From: Microvelia longipes
Taxonomy: Eukaryota; Arthropoda; Insecta; Hemiptera; Veliidae
Assembly (NCBI GenBank): GCA_018340805.1
Contig: JACMZG010001914.1
Span: forward strand, 19,012,947-19,076,946
DNA length: 64,000 nucleotides
Reading direction: 5' to 3'
The notes under the pieces: generated by a model
The model's input: the letters and a program-made list of their open reading frames with translations, nothing else
The model's database searches: none
Told to the model about the DNA's origin: nothing
Made by a program: the position numbers and the translations under genes
Shown: positions 56,073 to 64,000 of the stretch, piece by piece
How the letters are laid out: every line of letters starts with the position of its first letter
Numbering within the stretch: the stretch's first letter is position 1

Positions 56073-56904
56073 CTTAACAAAAATTCTATTATTAGCAAGA
56101 AAGCGCGTTTCAATGAAAATTTGTAATTATATTTGTTTTTCTTTTAGTGGCAGTTCACCCTTAGTCTATTTTGTCGGTATGTTAGGTTATTTAATTTAAA
56201 TTCTTTGAACTTCATTTATTACTTATTTTTTAACTAATCCTTGCGCTTTTTGATGTCTTGTCAAATGAGGCGTTTTCTAATTTGAAAGGGTATAAGGGAT
56301 TAATATAATACAAATTTCTTATCTGTTCAACGATTCAGTTTCAAAGGAAATATTCTAAGAAACCAGAGTTAGATGCGGCGTTAAACGGTATTTCTTGGAA
56401 ACTTAAACCTGTTGGGTTTCAATAGAAATTTTGCTAAAATTAACTCCATTATCTTTATTGTTATAAAGTTTGGTTTTACTTTTTACAATAAAAATAATTT
56501 TTGATTAAGGCTCTTCATGGGACGATAATAAATACAATTTGAATACTATTATTAATATATAATAATATTATACTAATATTATTAAAATTGTCTAATAATT
56601 GTCTATTGTTTTCCGTTTAACAATAAAATACAACTTTTGCATAAATCATAAAGAGGCATGTGACGTGATAAGCCATATTGGTTAACATAATCAAGTGAAG
56701 TAGCGTAATTTTAAGATAAAAATTCGCTAATACAAAATGAGATACGGTCAACAAGCTTGATGCTCCAAGAGCTTTGTAGAAAATAAGAAGTATATTGAAA
56801 AATCTGATCTCGCTGTTTTTAGTTGTCCTCGTTTTTAACTTTGGTGTTTAGGAAAATAATTTAACCTGAATGGTTTAGGGTGTTTTAAGACCTCCTGAAT
56901 AGTT
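56073..56904. other. No feature seen
   Basis: No gene or repeat match recognised. Confidence 0.4.
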
Positions 56905-57720
56905 TTTACCATGTTTTCTGATTATGTGTGTGTGTGTTATCATCGTAGCTGCCATTGTGTTAATTTTTGAATTTTGAGACTTACATCTATATATTTTTCA
57001 CTCCGGCATTGATGATGACCGTTTAGGTTAAATGCTGGTTTTAATTAGATTTAATAAATCTATTGTGAAGAGTCTTTTTTTAATTTTTCTATGACGTCAT
57101 TAACCGTCTTTAATGACTTAGCAAAAATATAGAAAATCAATAAAACTTAAAAATATGTTTGGACAAATTTAAAAATTTGATTCACACATACGGCTATAAA
57201 TGTGTTAAGTTTCATCTCATTATCAGTCTTTTTGTATCCTTTAAAACCTAATCGTTTTTAAGAAAATGAGTTGAATTTGAGAACAAGTGTACCTCTTTTT
57301 GTATACTAAGTTTCATTTCACTAGGGCTTGTATATCTACGGTTTTTGTTAGACAGTCACTAATGGTTTACAGTAGGATCTAGCGTGGTCGGTACCTAGAC
57401 TCTGTACCTAGTTATTATCATTTATCTGCTACCTAGATGCTGGGAATAAATCTTACTGTCCGAGGACGTGCAAAGCTAGTGCGAAGACGTTCTCCAATAT
57501 AAATTAGGTTATTTTTAGACACCTCGGCCCAGTGCCGATTTTGCACATAATCATATTTTATTAACCTTAAAGTTTTTAACGTTAATAACATTTAAGTTTT
57601 TTAATACTTGTTTGTGTAAAACTTAATTAGTGCTAATAAATGGTTTGATTATTCATATTTTGAGGACGAGCGATGCGAGTCCGAAGTAGTAAGGAATTGT
57701 TTCGAGGTACCCATGGACCA
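56905..57720 (+). repeat. Family B copy, then family D fragment
   Basis: 56905-57380: AAGACCTCCTGAATAG, TGTGTGTGTGTTATCATCGTAG, CTATGACGTCATTAACCG and TGTTAAGTTTCATCTCATTA. Within it 57005-57060 (GATGATGACCGTTTAGG) seems a separate insert resembling retroelement ends. 57470-57720: inverted family D pieces (GAGGACGAGCGATGCGAGTC). Confidence 0.6.
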
Positions 57721-57941
57721 CATTTGTTTTTCAGGGCCAGTACATCCTTTACAGGAGTTTAACATAATTATTTACAAATCCACATTATTTCCGAAATTCT
57801 ACGCATTCTTCTTACTACTGCTAATCTCTTAATAATTTAACCTGATTAAAAAATAGCTTTTGTATTTAATGTCTGTGCAATAAGGTCTTGATTATTTTAG
57901 TGAAAGAAAAATAGTTTTTTTTTCAAAGCACGATATCGAAA

Positions 57942-57970
57942 TACACTGGCCCATTAGCCAGGCCAGTGTA
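57942..57970. repeat. Perfect 10-bp GC hairpin
   Basis: TACACTGGCC, nine-base loop CATTAGCCA, GGCCAGTGTA. Isolated in AT-rich DNA. Confidence 0.8.
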
Positions 57971-58195
57971 GGTTAATCTTATAACTAAAATTTTAGAAAT
58001 ATTTTTCGAAGTAAGTAAATATTTCGTAAAATATTTGCTTTAAAATATTGGAATAGGGCTCAAATTTTGCATAATTAAAATAAGAGATAAGTGCTGTATT
58101 AGATGATTTTTATTTTGCTAAGAACGTAATTTTTTTTTCAAATCTATCTCCTATTTAGCAGTTTTATTTTAATACTGTGGTTTATCTTTAACAAG

Positions 58196-58277
58196 AAGTT
58201 ATTAGTCAGCAGTGCAATAACTAACAAGTAATCATTAATAATTACTTGTTAGTTATTGCACTGCTGACTAATAACTT
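58196..58277. repeat. 82-bp near-perfect palindrome at LINE 5' end
   Basis: Arms of 41 bases with a single mismatch (58233/58240) and no spacer: AAGTTATTAGTCAGCAGTGC and onward, mirrored to GCACTGCTGACTAATAACTT. It lies 76 bases before the ORF1 ATG. Confidence 0.92.
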
Positions 58278-58353
58278 GGACAGTTTATTTCATAAAAATT
58301 CTACAATATTTCAAAAGTTGTATTTATTAATTACTTGCATAAATAAAGCAAAA

Positions 58354-59151
58354 ATGTCTAGAAAAAACAAACCTAGAGTAAATAATATGAGTTCCATTGG
58401 AGGACATGAAGCAACTATGTTTAACATTCAACAGGCTACTGTATTAGAAGCCTTCAGTAACATGATAGATAGTAAAAAGTTAGCTACTTCTTCTGAATTG
58501 ATGGTCTTAAAGGAAATTATAGAAACACTAACTAAAGAAAATGAACAACTTAAAAAAGAAACAACATTAATTCGAGATCAATTGTTTAATCAAAACCGGA
58601 TGATAGAACAATTACAAAATAACCAGCTAAAGAATAATTTAGTGCTATATGGTGTTTCTTGCGATAAAAATAATGTTAAAGACCAGATTAAGAAAATTTT
58701 TCAAAAGAATTTAAAAATCAATAAAGACATAGCTGTAAGTAAAATATTCTTGCCTCAAGAAAATACCCAAAACCACAATGCAGAGAAACCTTTAAAGATA
58801 ACTTTAGATAAAGAAGACGATGTTGGAATTGTCCTTCGAAATTGTGCCAATCTTAAGGGTACTAAAATAAGTATTCAAAGGGATCTAGTACCAGCAACAA
58901 GAAAGAGATTATCAAAGATCGTTCGAATTAAAAAAGAAATTAAAAAGAAAAATACTGGAGTGAAAACAAAAATTGTAAGGGATAAACTCATTATCGAAGG
59001 CAAGACATTCATCTGGAGAGAAGGAGAGGGTATTGTGCATAGTTGTAACAATTTGATTATCAACGGTTTACAGCTATTACATGAAATTAGTAAAGTCAAT
59101 ATAAATGAAATTGTAAAGTCTATACTAAAAAATGAAAAACTTAACTCCTAG
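58354..59151 (+). CDS. LINE ORF1-type protein (coiled coil and RRM-like)
   Basis: A 265-residue intact frame starting MSRKNKPRV at the ATG at 58354. The open frame extends upstream to 58246, but there is no ATG there and that part is the palindrome. Residues about 45-90 form a heptad-rich coiled coil (LMVLKEIIETLTKENEQLKKE, then RDQLFNQNRMIEQLQ). After it comes NNLVLYGV, the start of an RRM-like fold as in L1-type ORF1 proteins. The charged C-terminal domain has RKRLSKIVRIKKEIKKKN and KLIIEGKTFIWREGEGI. Such proteins trimerise, bind element RNA and act as chaperones in target-primed reverse transcription. The clade is not certain; the frame is uninterrupted, unlike other elements here. Confidence 0.8.
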   Translation: MSRKNKPRVNNMSSIGGHEATMFNIQQATVLEAFSNMIDSKKLATSSELMVLKEIIETLTKENEQLKKETTLIRDQLFNQNRMIEQLQNNQLKNNLVLYGVSCDKNNVKDQIKKIFQKNLKINKDIAVSKIFLPQENTQNHNAEKPLKITLDKEDDVGIVLRNCANLKGTKISIQRDLVPATRKRLSKIVRIKKEIKKKNTGVKTKIVRDKLIIEGKTFIWREGEGIVHSCNNLIINGLQLLHEISKVNINEIVKSILKNEKLNS

Positions 59152-59644
59152 ATATAGTATAAACACAACAAAATTGGATTTGAATTTGGAAATATAAATT
59201 TTAATACTTTAATACAATTAAAACATCTAGTAGATAAATAAGAAAAGTAATCAAAACAAATAAAAATGTAAACATAAAACATACAAAAGAATAATATTGA
59301 CATAAATAAATTAATAATAATAATTAAAACAAAATTCAATAATAAAATAAATATGAAGAATATATAAAAAATTATCTGTAACAACTGAGTAATTATATAA
59401 GTATCTCATTAATTAACATTATGAAAACAAAAGTTGTTAACAACCACAGTTAAATTATAAAGTAATAAAAACAACAAACTAAGTACAAAAGTACAAAATC
59501 TAAAATAAACATGAAATTATAAGATTAAAAGTTTATTATTAATAAACTTAAAACCACAGCTTAGGCTGATTTAGATCAGATGATTGTTAAAATAAATGTA
59601 TTATTATGATTTTAACTATGTAAACTATAATTGTGATCTAATAA

Positions 59645-59688
59645 ATGGTTATTCATTCATTCATTCATTCATTCATTCAATCATTAAT
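59645..59688 (+). repeat. (ATTC)n LINE tail
   Basis: About eight ATTC units at the end of the ORF1-only element, 8 bases after an AATAAA. Confidence 0.9.
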
Positions 59689-59690
59689 AA

Positions 59691-60480
59691 TTGAGCTTCT
59701 CTGGTAAGAGTTAGAATCTAACATAAGTTTTACATAAACGGATTAAAAAACAAAGTTCTTGAAAGAAATAGGTTTAACCATTACACTTTACTTTATCATG
59801 ATCTGATTCCTTATATTGAGCGACACTGCAAGCTCTAATGTCGTCTTTGTAACTGAGACTTGTCATTTTGTGGAGAGAACTTAATTTCTGTATTTACTGG
59901 GAAACTCTGCAGCTAAGTTGACCTTTTTCACATATTGCAGGTTTTATTTTAACTTGTAATAGAAGTAAAATTCTTAGTTTCATCAATCCTAGGTGTTTTT
60001 GGTAGTGAATTCCATTTACAGAGTTTTATATTTAGACAATTTTCTTCTCCAAAATATAAGACAAAAAAGTATTTTTAAACCCCAAACAGACAACAGATAA
60101 AGTGATTTTGAGGATTTTCCGAAAATTCTTATATTAAATCCGGACACCAGTGAAGGGCTAAAATGAGACCACGATCTCTGGAGGAGAAAGGGGTGGGGGG
60201 TTAACAGTCTGTGTTGGACTTTTCAATATTTGGCTTCTTGTAGTGTCCTAAAAACTACCAACTGTTAAGGCTATGAAATTCTAAGGGTGTCGAAATTCAG
60301 TGTGATAGTGGAAGTGGAGGGGGTATCTAACCATGAAATCTTACTCCAGCCATTGCATCTAATATTATAGTATCTAAATAAACAGAGTATCCTATTGTAA
60401 AGACTACAAAATACTTGTTAACTGATTTTTTTAAATCAATGTACAATTTTTTGAAAAAAATATAAATAGGATTGGGATAT
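59691..60480. other. No feature seen
   Basis: No gene or repeat match recognised. Confidence 0.4.
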
Positions 60481-60640
60481 TGATAGTAAGAGGTTTCAGC
60501 GAATTTCCTTTGGAAAAATCGCTAATGAGATAGACGTCACGGCGTGATTTGAACCTGATTATTAAACACGTAAATACTCATTCTAAAGAAAATTCGCCCG
60601 GAATGCGAACCACCGCACCAGAAATCTTTTGAGTCTAAAA
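60481..60640 (-). repeat. Family E fragment with both ends
   Basis: CAGCGAATTTCCTTTGG on the left, and AAAGAAAATTCGCCCGG, GAACCACCGCACCAGAAAT on the right. It looks like a small, internally deleted relative of the palindromic units at 15-17.5 kb. Confidence 0.6.
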
Positions 60641-60774
60641 ATAGCTCCTATACCTGAAAATATTTTAGATAAGAAAAGGATAATTCTATTGCTGAAGCAA
60701 TAGACTTGACTAGTTGATATCCAGCGTTCGGAAAAATCTATAAAACAACAGTAGTATCAACCTACATTTAGAAC

Positions 60775-61385
60775 TCTTTGCCGCTCCGCGGCCTTGGCGC
60801 TACGCGCCTTCCTCAATAGGGTTTCATAAACCATAATGTTAACGAAATATGGGCAATGTCAAAAACCTACAATAATGACCGAACAAACATTTCAAAAAAT
60901 CACAAATCTTCAAAAAGTGTTTAAATCGAGCTGCAAATTTTACACATTTACTCCTATTAAGTTATATTTAGTTAATTAATAAGAAGATTCATTTTATTAT
61001 CAGAATTAGTTCTGGTTTTATTGATTGACATACGTAACATAATGTAAACAAATCACGTTTTTGACTAATACATTTGAAAATTCACTTATATCGTGACAGT
61101 ATGCCTCTTATATAAACAAGGAATATGACGAACTGATAAAGGACAACATCCATGTGACGCCGCGTAGCGGTCGAGTCGCGATTTGCCGAGGCCGCGAAGT
61201 GGCCAAGAGGCTGAATGTCTCTTGTTATTATTTATACCAAGGGCATTTAGGGATGTAAGGTGTTTGCACAAAAATTCCGAAACCGGCATTTAAAGTTTAT
61301 CCTTAAGTGTCGAGGATGTAACAAGTGTTTTTTACAAGTTGTCTGTTTGTATGTGTGTGCATGCTATCACCGTATCTTATTCTTT
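60775..61385 (+). repeat. GC hairpins, family G copy 3, family B piece
   Basis: 60780-60815: CCGCTCCGCGG and GGCGCTACGCGCC. 60850-61140: family G (ATAATGTAAACAAATCACG, TTTTTGACTAATACATTTG). 61150-61215: CCGCGTAGCGG and GGCCGCGAAGTGGCC. 61245-61385: start of family B (GTTTGCACAAAAATTCCGAAACC, TGTGTGTGCATGCTATCACCG). Confidence 0.7.
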
Positions 61386-62819
61386 TCCTCTCTATAAGGG
61401 GTTTAAGGAACGTTTATCCCATAATTTATCTACTCATGCTTTGCCAACCTACGTCTTTTTAGCGAATTTCAACCCTGGTACCTGACCTGGGTGTAGTAAA
61501 TTTTAACTTAATTCTCTGACTAAGTCACTATTCAAACCTACTTAATAAAAGGCCTTAAAATGCACAGAAAAATGTTGCCTTAGCTTTTTTGATATTTTTC
61601 TTGGAATTGGAGGTACAACAGAAGAGCTTAAGAGCAATGTAATTGTAAAATTTGTAAGTATAAAGGTTTCTTATAAAGAAGCATTATAAATACTATAAAG
61701 AAACCTTTAATAATAAAGAAAAAATATATTTTATTATTACATTTATACATTTACAAAACCCACAGTAAAAGGGGTGGGAGTAAAAGGGACTTTTTTATAC
61801 TACGGGAAAAATGAAAATAAAGACATTACCTACTTTACATTAGGCTTATCTACTTTCTACCAACATAAAAAATAAGGTTATCATATATAAAAACAGGTTA
61901 TGCAACCTTCTCACTTTCAAATAAAAAAAGTTTACTAAAATACAGGGTTGTTTTTTTATAACATTTTTATCCAGGGAAGAAATTCCCCCAGTTTTTTTCT
62001 GTGAATCCCAGTTTCGAAAGGTTACATCGGGATGCTTTAGATCTTACTTCCTGGAGATTTAAAAGAGAGGGGGTAAAAAAGAAAATCTAGAAAATGAATT
62101 ATGTATGTAATAGTTAAGAGTGGTCCGTTTATTTCTTACCTAAGACCCTTATTTCAGTTAAGCTTACAACTTCGCTTAACTTAAAAGCTGCAAAAATAGG
62201 AGTTTTTAAAAGATAAAGATAAGGTTTTCATTGTACGTAGTGTTTTTATAGCCAATAAGGATGTTTTTATCTTGTTTTAAACTACTTGGTTATTTCAACT
62301 ATCGATGATTGTACGTAGCGTTTTATAGGCTTTTTTTAAGCATTTGATCTATTGTTGGTGGGAAATGTTTTATGGTCTATATAAATGTTTTATCAAGTTT
62401 AAAAATAATTAGATGTTTTGAACCATTAATTAATTATTTTAATGCAAATAGTTTAAGGATGTACTGACCCTATTTTTTAGTATTACCCTAATAAATCCTC
62501 CGTCCATTTATGACTTAAAAATTTCCACATGTACTGAACAAATCATTTACATGAACTGCTAATTACAAATTATTTAAATCAATTTGTTCTTCTTAAAAAG
62601 AATCTATTCTTATATATATAGGTTTAAATATTACATTCTCCAAATTTGGTGCGATTGAATAAAACTAAAATTTTTCGAATATGTTTTGTCAATCGATAAA
62701 ATCGTAATTAATCATGATAATATACGATGACATATTACATTACATATTATGATGTACATGTGTTCAGCATACATACCAGTACACGAGTATAAAATTTCAG
62801 CCCAATCAGAAAACTATTT
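61386..62819. other. No feature seen
   Basis: AT-rich. 62225-62345 has two related segments (TTGTACGTAGTGTTTTATAG and TTGTACGTAGCGTTTTATAG) about 85 bases apart. No gene. Confidence 0.4.
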
Positions 62820-62945
62820 ATATATTCTTGATAAGTAAGATCCTCCACCAAAAAAATTACCATCTCTTTTCCTCCCTCTCCGCCATGACCCAAATCTCAT
62901 ACACTACTCTTTTCTTCGAAAATTCACTAAAATGTTGCACTAGAG
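62820..62945 (+). repeat. Family C copy 4
   Basis: TATATTCTTGATAAGTAAG, a C/T-rich piece, GCCATGACCCAAATCTCATA, CACTACTCTTTTC, AAAATTCACTAAAATG. Confidence 0.75.
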
Positions 62946-63048
62946 TGTTGAGGAAGAGGTAGTACTGATACCACGGTGTTATGGTAAACGACCTTGCAGG
63001 TGTGTGGTGTTATCTGCCAAACTGGTGTAATGGAGACAAAAATTAAAG

Positions 63049-63216
63049 TACGACACTCAGCTAAAATCAGTTGACATCGCGGGAAAATAGTAATGAGGAA
63101 CCAATAAGGTTGGCCTGATTTGAAATTGAGGGCGTGGTTTTACACCCAGGACTAACCTCATTGGCTCCCTCGCATTATTTTCTTCCACTGTCATCTGATT
63201 TTAGCCGTGTGTCGTA
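63049..63216. mobile_element. Foldback element, about 168 bp
   Basis: The left TACGACACTCAGCTAAAATC and the right arm read in reverse, TACGACACACGGCTAAAATC, agree and continue for about 65 bases (AATGAGGAACCAATAAGGTT against the mirrored AGCCAATGAGGTTAG). The spacer is about 40 bases. Confidence 0.85.
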
Positions 63217-63929
63217 TAATAAGTCCCTCAGAACATTTCCTCATTACTTTGATCTTGCTTTGCTTTATCCTTAAAATATCATATCTCCCTAAAGTTAAAC
63301 GTAATACTTCAGTCTCGCTACACTCGATCTATGCATTTAATATTATATATCTATACATTTATAACCACGCCATTATAACGATGATAATAATCAATACAAT
63401 ATACAATGATAATAATCATGTTACTAATTATATAATTTCTACCTAATTTATTTTTTATTATTATTTGTGCATTTAGTTCACTAAATTGATTTATTATAGC
63501 AAGGCTAATTCTATACGTTTAATTTACAATATCTTTAAAACGATAAATACGTAATAACGATAAAAACGATGATACGCCAAGGAGTATCACCATTTGCGCT
63601 TACGCACTGTTGCACCTCAGGCTCTTCTACCGGCGTTCATAATCTCAACGCTCGTGCTTGCTTGCTGCTAGCTATTTGTTCTTACTTGCCTACGTTTTTC
63701 TCAATTTAATTGTTTATTAATTATCTATTTTGAGTCTATTTGGTGTTTTGTGTGATTATTATCTGCAAATCACCTGTCTATCTTTATTATCATACGTAAG
63801 TTAAGAACATTACTACATCAGTAGTTCTACATTCTCTGACACTTGATTCCAACTATTTTCTTCTACATATATATCTATACTAACTATTTTATTTATTTAT
63901 CTCATATACTTTCTATCTTTATTGGAATC
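63217..63929. other. Possible 5' UTR before an edge ORF
   Basis: 63600-63720 is more GC-rich than its surroundings (CTCTTCTACCGGCGTTC, CTCGTGCTTGCTTGCTGC). It might be the 5' UTR or promoter of the element or gene that starts at 63930. No TATA box seen. Confidence 0.3.
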
Positions 63930-64000
63930 ATGTCAGGAAAAATCCCAGTGGCAGCCAGTGAGGCTACAAATAACCTTGCTTCTGTGAAGGGTACTGAGTC
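63930..64000 (+). CDS. Partial ORF running off the window, unrecognised
   Basis: ATG at 63930 opens a frame that stays open for 23 codons to the end of the window: MSGKIPVAASEATNNLASVK and onward. Codon use looks coding, with GCC, GTG, AAG and CTT. The upstream GC-richer leader suggests a transcript start. It could be the start of a LINE ORF1 or gag, or a host gene; too little is present to tell. Confidence 0.35.
   Translation, partial: MSGKIPVAASEATNNLASVKGTE

Larger units (their letters stand above)
58196..59690 (+). mobile_element. ORF1-only LINE
   Basis: An intact ORF1 (58354-59151) is followed by about 490 bases of AT-rich 3' sequence that ends in GATCTAATAAATGGTTATTC and an (ATTC)n tail. 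No endonuclease or RT is present between ORF1 and the tail. It is therefore either an internally deleted copy or a non-autonomous ORF1-only family, like mammalian HAL1. Confidence 0.75.

Overview
This window is AT-rich, intron-containing and densely repetitive, so it is an animal nuclear genome. A BEL/Pao LTR retrotransposon, LINE fragments of Jockey/I type, Penelope-like termini and very many short foldback elements point to an arthropod, perhaps a crustacean or a low-GC insect. The sequence does not let me name a species. Many frame breaks fall in homopolymer runs, which looks like long-read consensus error on top of real decay.

Only two host genes are well supported. One is an intronless, full-length mitochondrial ribosomal protein L44 gene (mRpL44, 5649-6602, +). 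The other is a four-exon gene on the minus strand for Asterix/WDR83OS, a subunit of the ER-membrane PAT complex (exons 12692-12640, 11577-11463, 10594-10497, 9617-9533). It was assembled here by hand from splice sites, because no single ORF shows it. A possible short exon of a divergent plus-strand gene lies at 13268-13318.

Layout: 1-4513 is the 5' part of a BEL/Pao element on the minus strand (LTR, gag, zinc knuckles, protease, RT, RNase H; the integrase would lie outside the window). 4.5-9.5 kb holds mRpL44 between inverted MITEs. 9.5-12.7 kb is the Asterix gene, with a SINE and a Penelope-like relic in its introns. 13.5-19.1 kb is a complex repeat block: GC-hairpin modules, then a roughly 4 kb inverted repeat (14.30-18.30 kb) whose interior is a tandem array of about 3.5 units that are themselves palindromes. 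19-27 kb is repeat-derived DNA with a roughly 680 bp foldback. 27.0-28.3 kb is a 5'-truncated LINE. 28-42 kb is dispersed repeats, a small TATA-driven ORF, and a second LINE remnant (37.1-37.7 kb). 42.5-44.5 kb stacks three repeat families. 45-57 kb holds long AT microsatellites, three minisatellites (34, 79 and about 72 bp units), and a Penelope-like palindrome inserted into the 72 bp array with a 12 bp target duplication. 58.2-59.7 kb is a LINE with an intact ORF1 but no ORF2. The window ends in the first 23 codons of another ORF at 63930.

The most unusual structural signals are the nested palindrome at 14.3-18.3 kb, the head-to-head hammerhead-ribozyme-like cores at 55.8-55.96 kb, the ORF1-only LINE, and a dispersed family of GC-rich mini-hairpins with GAA/TTC loops in an otherwise AT-rich genome. 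No CRISPR array, rRNA gene or convincing canonical tRNA was seen.
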